Source: Cytophagales bacterium
Lineage (GTDB): Bacteria > Bacteroidota > Bacteroidia > Cytophagales > Cyclobacteriaceae
Assembly: GCA_022360015.1 (NCBI GenBank)
Contig: JAKSDQ010000334.1
Location: 1 to 64,000 of the forward strand
DNA length: 64,000 nucleotides
Direction: 5' to 3'
This document shows, one piece after another, positions 8,001 through 16,144 of this stretch; the stretch's first letter is position 1, and every line of letters starts with the position of its first letter. Position numbers and translations under genes: made by a program. The notes under the pieces are model-generated. The model was given only the letters and a program-made list of their open reading frames with translations. It had not been told where the DNA came from and did not search any database.

Positions 8001-9490
8001 ATGATATCTATTCCATAGAAGATCTGGCGCAACTGATATTCGACCTCAAACAGGTTAACCCGGACGCCAATGTCAGCGTCAAGTTAGTCTCCACCGTAGG
8101 GGTAGGTACCATAGCAGTGGGAGTAGCCAAGGCATACGCCGATAAAATCATCATTTCCGGTTCTGAAGGTGGCACAGGCGCCGCCCAACTGAATTCGATT
8201 AAATTTGCCGGAAATCCCTGGGAAACAGGGTTAAGCGAGGCCCACAATGCCCTCAAGGCCAATAATTTGCGCAGCTCGGTGGAGCTGCAAACAGATGGGG
8301 GTTTAAAAACCGGGCTCGATGTGATCAAGGCTGCCATTCTGGGAGCTGAAAGCTATGCTTTCGGCACAGTCTTATTGTCCACAGTAGGGTGTAAAATCCT
8401 CAGGGTTTGCCACCTGAACAAATGCAGCGTAGGCATAGCCACCCAGGACGAAACCCTCAGAGAATATTACACAGGAACTGTTAAAGGCGTCGTCAGCTAT
8501 CTAACCAACGTAGCGGAAGAGGTAAGGGAAATATTGGCCAGCCTGGGCTATGAAAAGCTGGATGACATCATTGGAAAGACACATTTGTTGTCGGCCATTG
8601 ATTGCGACCTGGCCAAGAAATTTGATTTTAGCAGCGTGCTCATAAATGTAGCCGGAGAAAACGTGCACGATAAAAAGAAAAATGAGCCCTTCGATAAAAA
8701 CGAATTTGAAAAAGGCGTTTTGCAGGAATTACAACCCGCCATTGAAGGTAGTTTTCCTATTTCGATAGATAAAGAAATAAAAAATACCAATCGCAGCTTT
8801 GGCGCCTACATCAGTGGATATATCGCTTCTTTGTATGGTGACAAAGGGCTTCCCAAAAAAACATTGAATATCGACCTGACAGGTTATGCCGGCCAATCAC
8901 TGGGCGCTTTTCTCAGCAATGGGATGAGCATCAAATTAACCGGCACAGCCAACGACTACGTGGGCAAGGGCATGCATGGGGGGCAGTTGATCATTGTGCC
9001 GGATGAGCATGACCGGGATTTTAGCCTGGCTGGCAATACCTGCCTTTATGGCGCTACAGGCGGAAAATTATTTGTAGCCGGAAGGGTTGGTGAACGATTT
9101 GCCGTAAGGAATTCAGGAGCCCTCGCAGTGGTGGAGGGCACCGGGGATCACCCATGTGAATACATGACTGGTGGTACCGCGGTAATTTTAGGCCCTACCG
9201 GTTCAAATTTCGGGGCCGGTATGACCGGAGGAGTGGCTTTTGTGTATGACAGGGAAATGGCTTTTACAGATAAAGTCAATCAGGAGTTGATTAAAAAAGA
9301 AAGAATCGATACTGATGAGGCGGACGAGGCAAGATATTATTTGCGACGTATTCTAAAAAGTCATCACAACAAAACCGGCAGTCCAACAGCTAAAAGAATT
9401 CTCAGTTATTTCAGCGAGGAAATAAGGTTTTTCTGGATGGTCACATCCAAAGATATGAAATCACCCCTTAATCCGATAGAGGGCAACTGA
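5054..9490 (+). CDS. gltB: Glutamate synthase large subunit (NADPH-GOGAT alpha)
   Basis: The product (1478 residues, normal for GltB) transfers the amide of glutamine to 2-oxoglutarate to give two glutamates. Domains in order are: N-terminal class-II glutaminase from Cys16 (CGFGLIAN; the preceding 15 residues should be cleaved to expose Cys), a central domain, the FMN synthase barrel (about 800-1190, with GEGGEDAKRFGS and PGEGGQLPGSKV), and a C-terminal GXGXG beta-helix (about 1230-1478). The 3Fe-4S ligands Cys1113, Cys1119 and Cys1124 (CKILRVCHLNKC) are present. A second possible ATG is at 5069; either leaves a short propeptide. gltD follows after 53 bp, forming the usual operon. Confidence 0.97.
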   Translation: MISARMDILTTFKDNCGFGLIANVKNQPSRQMTLDAIEALSRMIHRGAIAADKKSGDGSGFLFSMPHKFMHRIASFNGFDLPEKFAVAMIFSTSDEHLEVFKEKCDQNDLKVLFFRNVPVHDEHLGKQALACKPNIVQAFVVPNSPIATKRFKALLYLTRKEIGHHFSDDPDFYIASFSDKTISYKGLVMPTNLKAFYLDLQEEDFEVSFALFHQRFSTNTLPKWSLAQPFRTLAHNGEINAIKANRFNVVTLSEVFESPVYTREELSRLMPILSEHGSDSASVDHFFEFLIHNGVDFFKAARSMVPAPWQNSPHMDAKLRSFYEYTASNMEAWDGPAALSFTDGRFIGCILDRNGLRPAKYIITHDNRIIISSEYGVLDVDKHNIAEQGKLKSGQMIGVDLRYGAILKDQEINDYIKNSRPYTKWINDNQAYLMEHVDRNFENFDDYRYEHLTTLQRFHNFTYETVENIIRPMIKNAKEETGSMGDDTPLACFSQVQRNFTDFFRQKFAQVTNPPIDPLREKVVMSTKVSIGAKNNILKEQEGNTHRIRTNSPVLSKENLDVLRAFGTKGSSLFDKQYLCETFQTGYTHDLRNSLKELAMLVEDRVFKRNLRVVFLDDRVLSPDQKPMPMAMLVGYLNQHLQKKKMRSKVTLVAITGEVYDSHSFAVLLAYGATAVYPYLLYASVLQILERDKDMPLKEKKQAFKNLAKAINAGLLKILSKMGISTIESYINSGLFDVIGLNEEIVKECFKNSYFLLSGLNYEDVEERINQYHKNAYKHLLIKKTYALEVGSFYKYMDKGEYHDFSPDVIHSIHKFANSGSEQDYGVIRDRINTRGQKMIRDFFNLSSDRQPIDIEKVEPVQNLFKRFSSAAMSLGSISPEAHEAIAEAMNQIGGMSNSGEGGEDAKRFGSKHNSKIKQVASGRFGVTPAYLRSAGEMQIKVAQGAKPGEGGQLPGSKVSPLIASLRCTNPGVTLISPPPHHDIYSIEDLAQLIFDLKQVNPDANVSVKLVSTVGVGTIAVGVAKAYADKIIISGSEGGTGAAQLNSIKFAGNPWETGLSEAHNALKANNLRSSVELQTDGGLKTGLDVIKAAILGAESYAFGTVLLSTVGCKILRVCHLNKCSVGIATQDETLREYYTGTVKGVVSYLTNVAEEVREILASLGYEKLDDIIGKTHLLSAIDCDLAKKFDFSSVLINVAGENVHDKKKNEPFDKNEFEKGVLQELQPAIEGSFPISIDKEIKNTNRSFGAYISGYIASLYGDKGLPKKTLNIDLTGYAGQSLGAFLSNGMSIKLTGTANDYVGKGMHGGQLIIVPDEHDRDFSLAGNTCLYGATGGKLFVAGRVGERFAVRNSGALAVVEGTGDHPCEYMTGGTAVILGPTGSNFGAGMTGGVAFVYDREMAFTDKVNQELIKKERIDTDEADEARYYLRRILKSHHNKTGSPTAKRILSYFSEEIRFFWMVTSKDMKSPLNPIEGN

Positions 9491-9543
9491 TTAGCCCCTG
9501 TAAACTTTTTTACAACTATTAAAAGTATAAATAAGAGAAAGAG

Positions 9544-10953
9544 ATGTACGAATTCACGACCATAGAGCGGATTGATCCTTTAAAGAAACCAACCAATGCA
9601 CGAATAGATAATTTCGAAGAGATTTTTGAAATCTATAAAGAAGAAGAGGCGGGTGTGCAGGCAAGCAGATGTATACAATGCGGGAATCCATACTGCAGTT
9701 CTTTGGGATGTCCTTTAAGCAATAATATTCCCCAATGGTTAAAGTTTATCGCAGAAAAAGACCCAAAGCTGGCCTTCGATATATCCAACGAAACTTCTCC
9801 ATTTCCGGAAATCCTGGGCAGAATATGCCCCCATAACCGGTTGTGTGAAGGGGCCTGTACCTTAAATGACGGCCACGGAGCTATCACAATCGGTGCCATC
9901 GAGGTAGCCGTCACAGAAAATGGATTCGACAAAGGCTACGAAATAGAATTTCCTTCTTTGACAGAAGGTAAAAAGGTAGCGATTATTGGATCGGGCCCTG
10001 CCGGATTGGCTTGTGCCACTTATTTGCTCAAAGGCGGCATCAAACCAGTAGTCTATGAAAAAGCAGATCAACCGGGTGGCCTGTTAACTTACGGTATTCC
10101 CGGTTTCAAATTAGAAAAACATGCCGTCGACCGCAGGATAGAGATGCTGAAAAATGCCGGCATGGAAATACACCATAAAGTGAATATCGGTGAAGATATC
10201 TCCTTTGAAGAAATCTACAAAAGCCATGATGCCGTATTTTTAGGTATTGGTGCTTTAGAGGGAAAAGTGTTGAATTACCAGGGATATAACAGCGAAAACG
10301 TATATATGGCCATTCCTTTTTTGACCAACATTCAAAAGAAGCAATTTGGTAAAAAATATGACAGGAAGTTTAATGTCAAAGGAAAGAAAGTCATCGTAGT
10401 CGGGGGTGGTGATACAGCCATGGACTGTGTAAGAACCGCTATCCGGGAAGGGGCAACCAGCGTAAAATGCATTTACCGCCGTGATGAAGAAAACATGCCC
10501 GGCAGCCATAAAGAGGTGGAAAGTGCCAAGGAAGAAGGTGTGGAATTTATATTTCAAAGAAGTCCAAAAGGTTTTGTAGCAGATCAAAACAATGTGATCA
10601 GGGGAATGAAATTTATAGGCACCAAACTAAGTAAGCCTGGTCAGGATGGAAGAAGAAGCATCATGGAAGTGAAGGGTTCGGAAGAAAATGAGTATGCGGA
10701 AGTCATTATCCTGGCGCTTGGATTTAACAATGAAAAGCTGGGTTTCCTGCAAGAAAACGGTATTGAAACCAACCAATGGGGAGCCATCATCACAGATGAT
10801 AAAAACCAAACCACCAAACAGCGCGTCTATGCCGGAGGAGACGGCGTAAGAGGCGCCGACCTGGTAGTAACCGCCGCACTCGATGGCAGGGAAGCCGCCT
10901 ATAACATGCTGGAAACCCTGCTTGCCGAGGAGCCAGTGCCTGAGAAGTCATGA
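9544..10953 (+). CDS. gltD: Glutamate synthase small subunit (GOGAT beta)
   Basis: This FAD/NADPH subunit (469 residues) feeds electrons from NADPH to GltB. The N-terminal ferredoxin-like region has Cys43, 46, 51 and 56 (CIQCGNPYCSSLGC) and Cys95, 101 and 105 (CPHNRLCEGAC), the 4Fe-4S ligands of the family. The FAD Rossmann motif GSGPAGLA is at 149-156 and the NADPH motif GGGDTAMDC at 287-295. The C-terminal GGDGVRGADLVVTA motif is intact. It starts 53 bp after gltB with a purine-rich AAGAGAAAGAG before the ATG. A strong hairpin follows the stop. All expected residues are present. Confidence 0.97.
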   Translation: MYEFTTIERIDPLKKPTNARIDNFEEIFEIYKEEEAGVQASRCIQCGNPYCSSLGCPLSNNIPQWLKFIAEKDPKLAFDISNETSPFPEILGRICPHNRLCEGACTLNDGHGAITIGAIEVAVTENGFDKGYEIEFPSLTEGKKVAIIGSGPAGLACATYLLKGGIKPVVYEKADQPGGLLTYGIPGFKLEKHAVDRRIEMLKNAGMEIHHKVNIGEDISFEEIYKSHDAVFLGIGALEGKVLNYQGYNSENVYMAIPFLTNIQKKQFGKKYDRKFNVKGKKVIVVGGGDTAMDCVRTAIREGATSVKCIYRRDEENMPGSHKEVESAKEEGVEFIFQRSPKGFVADQNNVIRGMKFIGTKLSKPGQDGRRSIMEVKGSEENEYAEVIILALGFNNEKLGFLQENGIETNQWGAIITDDKNQTTKQRVYAGGDGVRGADLVVTAALDGREAAYNMLETLLAEEPVPEKS

Positions 10954-10959
10954 CGTTTT

Positions 10960-10976
10960 CCGGGCCTTCGGCCCGG
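10960..10976 (+). terminator. Hairpin terminator after gltBD
   Basis: CCGGGCC-TTC-GGCCCGG forms a 7-bp GC stem 6 bp after the gltD stop. A weak T-rich stretch (CAATCTTTTAC) follows after a few bases. It probably ends the gltBD transcript. Confidence 0.6.
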
Positions 10977-10988
10977 TGTGTCAATCTT

Positions 10989-11154
10989 TTACTTTGTGAA
11001 AAGTATTTTTTCCGTATTAATTATGCTTCCACCCGCTACGAGCCGGTAGAAATACATTCCGGATGGCAATGCTTCAGCCTTAATGACCTCATTTTTGGCG
11101 CCTTCCCGGAACGTTCCTTTCAGAACTTCTTTTCCGGAATAGTCTATCAATGAC
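10989..11154 (-). pseudogene. Remnant of a T9SS C-terminal sorting domain
   Basis: The minus strand reads about 54 codons without start or signal, ending at a stop at 10989. It contains SLIDYSGKEVLKGTF, then LPSGMYFYRLVAGG, then TEKILFTK at the end. This is the characteristic last 55 residues or so of T9SS type-A sorting domains (G-Y-x-Y-R-L, K-I/F-hydrophobic end). Upstream, the frame meets a stop almost at once (TAG near 11155), so only the tail of a secreted protein gene remains. The rest of the 370-bp gltD-FRG spacer shows no coding signal. Confidence 0.75.
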
Positions 11155-11324
11155 CAATCCTATCCTGCCTTACACTACGCATCGTTTCTGGCGTTCTATG
11201 TTTCTGACATTCTATCATTGAAGCAGGTATTTCAACCCCTGCCCGGTCATCACCTTACTAAAATCCTAAATTCTTCCTCTTACCACCATCAGTAACGCTG
11301 ATTTAATTATTAAATTAGCGTCCT

Positions 11325-12122
11325 ATGATTGAAACACCCACTTTTGAACCCAAAAACTGGAATCACCTCATGGAATTGCTTTTTCATGATTCCTATATGC
11401 CCAAACTTAATCGCTACCGCTCCAATTACGCATACAGAGGGCTGGAGGATGCCAGCTACGAGCTTTCTACCACACTCAAAAGACTGGGCCAGGTACATCT
11501 GGAAAAGCATCTGCTGAGAAATTTCATCAAATATTCTACCATCCAGGATGATCAAAGTTCTATCTGGAAATGGTTGACTATCGGCCAACACCACGGACTG
11601 CCTACGAGGCTGCTGGACTGGACTTACTCACCCCTGGTGGCCCTGCACTTTGCTACCGCAACTTTTGAAAACTTCGATACCGACTCCCTTATCTGGGCCA
11701 TTAATTATAAACAAACCCTCGATCAGCTACCGAAAGGAAAGCTATTAGAAACCTATCTAACAGAAGGTTCCCATATTTTCACCATTGAAATGCTGGATCA
11801 TTCAGGATTAAAGGGGTTGGAAGGCCTGGAAAAACAAAGCACCGAACCCTTTTGTATGTTTTTTGAACCACCTTCTATCGACGGCAGAATAGTCAACCAA
11901 TATGCACTTTTTTCAATGATTTCAGATCCTGATTTGACCATCGACAGTTGGGTTGAAAACAAGCAAATCGACCGGTTTAAAATTCTTATTCCTAAAGAAT
12001 TAAAATGGGAAATCCGGGACAAGCTCGATCAATCCAATATCAACGAACGTGTGCTGTTTCCAGGATTGGATGGATTAGCCTCATGGCTAAAAAGGCAGTA
12101 TAAAGACATCACCAAACTTTAA
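11325..12122 (+). CDS. FRG-domain protein
   Basis: The 265-residue cytosolic protein carries the FRG domain, named for its F/Y-R-G motif. Tyr37-Arg38-Gly39 (YRGLED) is followed by QHHGLPTRLLDWTYSPLVAL at 88-107, the two signature blocks of the family. FRG domains occur alone or fused to other modules in bacteria and phages, often in variable regions; their biochemical activity is not established. No toxin, nuclease or membrane module is fused here. The next gene, an aldo/keto reductase, begins 21 bp downstream and may be co-transcribed. No clear promoter box was found in the preceding spacer. Confidence 0.85.
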   Translation: MIETPTFEPKNWNHLMELLFHDSYMPKLNRYRSNYAYRGLEDASYELSTTLKRLGQVHLEKHLLRNFIKYSTIQDDQSSIWKWLTIGQHHGLPTRLLDWTYSPLVALHFATATFENFDTDSLIWAINYKQTLDQLPKGKLLETYLTEGSHIFTIEMLDHSGLKGLEGLEKQSTEPFCMFFEPPSIDGRIVNQYALFSMISDPDLTIDSWVENKQIDRFKILIPKELKWEIRDKLDQSNINERVLFPGLDGLASWLKRQYKDITKL

Positions 12123-12143
12123 ACAAATTATTCAATTCACCCT

Positions 12144-13034
12144 ATGAATTACAGAAAATTAGGAAGCACCGATATAGAAATAAGCGAAATCAGCTTTGGC
12201 TGTATGTCCCTTGGCACCAACCAGCGGGAAAATGAAAACCTGATTCATCATGCCACAGATCATGGTATTAATTTTTTCGATACTGCCGACCTTTATCAGA
12301 AGGGCTTTAACGAAGAATCCGTGGGTAAGGCGATTAAAAATAAAAGAAATGAAATCATACTTTGCACCAAAGTCGGCAATGTCTGGAATCCTGATGGCGC
12401 GAGCTGGCACTGGGATGCATCCAAAAAACATATCCTGCAATCCGTAGAAGGCAGTCTGTCAAGATTACAAACCGACTATATCGACCTATATCTGCTGCAT
12501 GGCGGAACCATCGAAGATCCGATTGATGACACCATTGAAGCTTTCGAGCTTCTAAAAGAACAGGGCAAAATAAAGCATTATGGAATTTCTTCCATTCGCC
12601 CTAATGTGATCAGGGAGTATGTCAAAAGATCCGGTATAGCAGCGGTGATGATGCAATACAGCCTGCTGGACCGCCGGCCTGAGGAGGCAATGCTGGATTT
12701 GCTGAAAGCAAACCAAATGGCTGTATTGGCCAGAGGCAGCCTCGCCAAGGGCCTGCTGGCCGGGAAACCACCGGCAGCTTACCTGGATTATCAGATCGAA
12801 GATGTGAAGAAAATGCAGGATAGCTTAATGCAAACTGCTCATTCACCCGGGCATTTTTTTAAGATAGCGTTGCAATTTGTCTTGAACAATCCCGCCATCA
12901 CCAGCGCAGTAGCAGGCATTAGAACCATAGAGCAACTCGCTCAAATATTATCCTTCTATCCGGACACTTCAGATCAGGACATGGACACAATCCAAAACAT
13001 CTTACCGCCTAACCACTATAGCCAACACCGTTAA
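12144..13034 (+). CDS. Aldo/keto reductase
   Basis: The 296-residue (beta/alpha)8 NADPH-dependent oxidoreductase would reduce aldehydes or ketones. The catalytic tetrad is visible: Asp46 (FFDTADLY), Tyr51, Lys76 (LCTKVG) and His119 (YLLHGG). The cofactor-binding region near the C-terminus (SAVAGIRTIEQL) is also present. It belongs to the AKR11/12-like group of short bacterial reductases; the substrate cannot be read from sequence. It follows the FRG gene by 21 bp. A second reductase with a related tetrad lies 540 bp downstream. Confidence 0.9.
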   Translation: MNYRKLGSTDIEISEISFGCMSLGTNQRENENLIHHATDHGINFFDTADLYQKGFNEESVGKAIKNKRNEIILCTKVGNVWNPDGASWHWDASKKHILQSVEGSLSRLQTDYIDLYLLHGGTIEDPIDDTIEAFELLKEQGKIKHYGISSIRPNVIREYVKRSGIAAVMMQYSLLDRRPEEAMLDLLKANQMAVLARGSLAKGLLAGKPPAAYLDYQIEDVKKMQDSLMQTAHSPGHFFKIALQFVLNNPAITSAVAGIRTIEQLAQILSFYPDTSDQDMDTIQNILPPNHYSQHR

Positions 13035-13571
13035 GAATAATGATCTTATCAGGATACGGGAACAGTAGAACCTGAAACCGTATTTTAATAAGTACATTCT
13101 TTTTAACAACTAATTGTAATGGGTAATGGGCAATTGACAATGTACAGTTGACAATGGACAATTATTTTATGGTATACAGCTTTGGGCCGGGGAGTATAAA
13201 ATTATCGCATTCTCTGATCATAAAGGGTATCGGGATAGGGGAAGGGTATCGGTTGTGCTCCTTCGGCGTAGAAAGGCACAAGGAGACGTGGCTGTTGGGC
13301 ATCGTATAACAAACAAAATGAAACGAAAGAAGCTGGCGCGCGTTCAGCGCAGGTAACGCGTGCCTCCGCGATGATGAACGCGCGTTTTCATTATTTTCGA
13401 AAAAACATTGTGCAACACCTATGAGACGCTTGCACCATAATTTTACAACAATCCCACAATCTGCAACTCGAACCTCGTAACCCGCAACCTGAGCAAACCT
13501 GCCACCCTTCCCCCTCATGCTTGAACCTGTCAAAATATGACTATATTTACCAAAAATGTTCATTACAAACC
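13035..13571. other. Repeat-containing intergenic region
   Basis: About 540 bp without a supported gene. Near 13120-13165 are several copies of the word CAATTGACAAT or CAATGGACAAT, also seen at 16325-16375 and 16535-16565. Near 13337-13384 an inverted repeat CGCGCGTTCA/TGAACGCGCG encloses a GC-rich segment. Near 13455-13490 are AACCTCGTAACCCGCAACCTG words. These look like degraded intergenic repeats. A TATATTTA -7-like word at about 13542 may serve the next gene. Confidence 0.5.
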
Positions 13572-14555
13572 ATGAAATACCGACAACTGGGAAGAACCGG
13601 ATTCGAAGTCTCGGAAATCAGCTTAGGCACCTGGCAGGTGGGCGGCAGGTGGGGTGAACCATTTAGCCACCAAAACGCCGATGAAATACTAAACACCGCT
13701 GTTGATCAGGGTATTAACTTTATCGACACTGCAGATGTTTACGGTGATGGTGAAAGCGAAAAGGCAGTAGGCAGGTTGGTTAAGTCCCGCTCCGAAAAAA
13801 TTTATGTGGCCACCAAATGTGGCAGGAAACTAGCCCCACACATTAATGCCTCCTATACCCCCGAGGCCCTTCGCAGATTTGTGGAAGACAGCCTGAAGCA
13901 TATGGAATTGGAAACCCTGGACCTGATACAACTTCATTGCCCACCTACAGAAGTATATTACCGGCCAGAGATATTCAGCGAGTTTGACAGACTTATCCGG
14001 GAAGGAAAAATACAAAAACTAGGCGTGAGTGTTGAAAAAGTGGAAGAAGCCCTTAAAGCAATTGAGTATGACAACGTGGATACTGTGCAGATAATTTTTA
14101 ACATTTTCCGTCAGCGGCCGGCTGAACTGTTTTTCCGGGAAGCTTTAAAGAAAAACATCGGTATCATTGTAAGAGTACCCCTGGCAAGTGGCTTACTCAG
14201 TGGTAAATTTTCTAAGGAAACGATCTTTTCCAAAGATGACCATAGGAATTTCAACCGGCATGGCCAGGCTTTTGACAAAGGGGAAACCTTCTCAGGAGTA
14301 GATTACGAATTGGGATTAGAAGCCGTAGAAGCCATAAAAAAAATAGCTTCTGAAACACCTTTAGCACTTCTTGCCCTGAAATGGATTCTGGCCTTCGAGG
14401 CCGTGGACTGTGTGATCCCAGGTGCTTCGCATGTGGACCAACTGCTCAACAATATGAAAGCCAGCGACCTTCCACCTCCGGATAGCCACAAGGTCAACGC
14501 GATCCGTGAAATCTATGAAAAACTCATTAAAGATCAGGTTCATCACCGCTGGTAA
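13572..14555 (+). CDS. Aldo/keto reductase (second)
   Basis: The 327-residue reductase has the family tetrad Asp52 (FIDTADVYG), Tyr57, Lys82 (VATKCG) and His122 (LIQLHC). The NADP-binding end GASHVDQLLNNMKA is present. I chose the ATG at 13572 because it aligns with MKYRQLGRTG, the normal start of this family; the 17 codons upstream are open but unlike the family. It differs clearly from the reductase at 12144, so this is not a recent duplication. Substrate unknown. Confidence 0.9.
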   Translation: MKYRQLGRTGFEVSEISLGTWQVGGRWGEPFSHQNADEILNTAVDQGINFIDTADVYGDGESEKAVGRLVKSRSEKIYVATKCGRKLAPHINASYTPEALRRFVEDSLKHMELETLDLIQLHCPPTEVYYRPEIFSEFDRLIREGKIQKLGVSVEKVEEALKAIEYDNVDTVQIIFNIFRQRPAELFFREALKKNIGIIVRVPLASGLLSGKFSKETIFSKDDHRNFNRHGQAFDKGETFSGVDYELGLEAVEAIKKIASETPLALLALKWILAFEAVDCVIPGASHVDQLLNNMKASDLPPPDSHKVNAIREIYEKLIKDQVHHRW

Positions 14556-14703
14556 CCAAAATGCCCGTCAATGTCTCATCAACACTCCGGCTAATTTTAT
14601 TCATTAAAAACCATATCATCCCACTATTGGCGACCACAGTTGCCCTTGCTGCCTTCTATGAACTATTCCGGGAAAATTCCGTTTCATTCAAATAAAAAAC
14701 GCC

Positions 14704-15465
14704 GTGAAAAATTTAATCCTGTTTATCCTGCTTTCAGCTTTTTTCCATCACCATACACAAGCCCAACGGGCCAGACCCGATCAGTTGGCAACGGAAAAAG
14801 GGATGCTTACCATCCAGCCCGTTTTGCATGGCACGCTGGTATTAACATGGAACAACCAAACCATTTACATTGATCCCTACGGCGGAAAGAATGCCTTCGA
14901 AGATATCGCCAACCCTGACCTGATACTCATTACCGATATTCACGGGGATCATATGAATTTGGAAACCCTGAAAACCATTGATATATCGAACAGCACCATT
15001 GTCGCGCCCCAAGCAGTAGCGGAAAAACTTCCGGAAAAATACCAGGCAAAGTTAAAAATCCTGGGAAATGGTGAAAACCTGGAATGGTCCGAAATAGGAA
15101 TTTCAGCTTTACCGATGTATAACCTTCCCGAAAGCCCGGACTCAAGGCATCCAAAGGGACGTGGTAATGGATATCTGTTAACAGTAGGTGGAAAATCAGT
15201 TTACATTTCAGGTGACACGGAAGACATCCCGGAAATGAGGGCCCTGAAAAACATCGATGTTGCCTTCGTTTGTATGAACCTGCCCTACACGATGGACATT
15301 CACCAGGCCTCCGGCGCTGTGCTGGACTTCAAGCCTAAAATCGTTTACCCTTTTCATTACCGGGGCAAAGAAGGGTTGAGCGATGTGGAAACGTTTAAAA
15401 AACTGGTGGCTGAGGAAAATGAAAATATTGAAGTAAGGTTAAGGGATTGGTATCCGGAGAATTGA
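14704..15465 (+). CDS. Exported metallo-beta-lactamase-fold hydrolase
   Basis: The 253-residue product starts at GTG and has a signal peptide (MKNLILFILLSAFFHHHTQA). It has the MBL fold: conserved His42 (LHGTLVL), the metal motif TDIHGDH at 77-83, SGDTEDIPE near 175 and FHYRG near 218. The first histidine of the usual HxHxDH motif is Asp78 here, a variant seen in UlaG-like MBL proteins, so the metal site may be altered but need not be dead. The product is probably periplasmic; substrate unknown. The GTG start is set by the position of the signal peptide. The TetR gene lies about 90 bp downstream. Confidence 0.82.
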   Translation: MKNLILFILLSAFFHHHTQAQRARPDQLATEKGMLTIQPVLHGTLVLTWNNQTIYIDPYGGKNAFEDIANPDLILITDIHGDHMNLETLKTIDISNSTIVAPQAVAEKLPEKYQAKLKILGNGENLEWSEIGISALPMYNLPESPDSRHPKGRGNGYLLTVGGKSVYISGDTEDIPEMRALKNIDVAFVCMNLPYTMDIHQASGAVLDFKPKIVYPFHYRGKEGLSDVETFKKLVAEENENIEVRLRDWYPEN

Positions 15466-15529
15466 GTGAGTTATGAGTTGCAGGTTGCTCAAACTCGCAC
15501 CCGCCATCCGCAGTTTCCTCTTTTTTTAT

Positions 15530-15537
15530 TATTTTTG
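15530..15537 (+). promoter_or_regulatory. -7 box for the TetR gene
   Basis: TATTTTTG fits TAnnTTTG and would give a leader of about 16 nt before the ATG at 15557. This supports starting the TetR protein at MARTKAF rather than at upstream in-frame codons. Confidence 0.45.
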
Positions 15538-15556
15538 GAATAATCATTCTGGCATT

Positions 15557-16144
15557 ATGGCGCGTACAAAGGCTTTTGATAAAGACGAGGTACTCAACAA
15601 GGCCATGGATCTATTTTGGGAAAAAGGGTTTCATGCCACCTCTATTCAGGATTTGGTTGATCATTTGGGCATCAACCGGGCGTCTATGTATGACACTTTT
15701 GGAGGCAAAGACCAGCTTTTTATGCAATCCCTGCAGTTGTATCTTCAAAAAAACAAGGCAAATATCCAGGAAATCCGGCATATTCTAAGAGGAAAATCAA
15801 CAAAAGCGTTGCTGTCAGAGTATTTGTACAAGTCTGTGAGCAAGGAAAAATTATTCCATCAAAAAGGTTGCTTTGCGGCTAATACTACCAGTGAATTATC
15901 CAGGGAAAATGACAAAATTTGCTCTGTTTTAACCAATAATATGGAAGAAAATATCCAATATTTTGAGATAATCATCCGGATTGGGCAGGAAAGGGAGGAA
16001 ATTGACAAAAACAAAGATGCACGCCACCTTGCCAGGCATTTGTTTGTATTCCTGAATGGGCTCAATATTGTCTCTAAACTCAAACTGAAAGAATCGCTTT
16101 TTACTCTCGTTGACGCGCAGTTGGATTTCTTGTTTAAAAAATAA
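15557..16144 (+). CDS. TetR/AcrR family transcriptional regulator
   Basis: The 195-residue regulator has an N-terminal TetR helix-turn-helix: FDKDEVLNKAMDLFWEKGF, then TSIQDLVDHLGINRASMYDTF with the family Y-x-x-F ending. The C-terminal ligand domain includes KGCFAANTTSEL, a motif found in TetR_C proteins of the YcdC/ComR-like group. It lies between the MBL hydrolase and the iorAB genes. No palindromic operator resembling those at 49710 and 50385 was seen here, so its target is unresolved. Confidence 0.88.
   Translation: MARTKAFDKDEVLNKAMDLFWEKGFHATSIQDLVDHLGINRASMYDTFGGKDQLFMQSLQLYLQKNKANIQEIRHILRGKSTKALLSEYLYKSVSKEKLFHQKGCFAANTTSELSRENDKICSVLTNNMEENIQYFEIIIRIGQEREEIDKNKDARHLARHLFVFLNGLNIVSKLKLKESLFTLVDAQLDFLFKK

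Noticed and set aside
10950-11153. 67-codon plus-strand frame after gltD
   Set aside because: The minus strand here encodes a clear T9SS tail; the plus frame is its shadow and covers the terminator hairpin.
11325-12122. Defence island around the FRG gene
   Set aside because: Neighbours are gltBD and ordinary reductases; no nuclease, methylase, helicase or integrase is present.
13162-13563. 133-codon minus-strand frame before the second aldo/keto reductase
   Set aside because: It spans intergenic repeats and hairpins, has no RBS and no recognisable domain.
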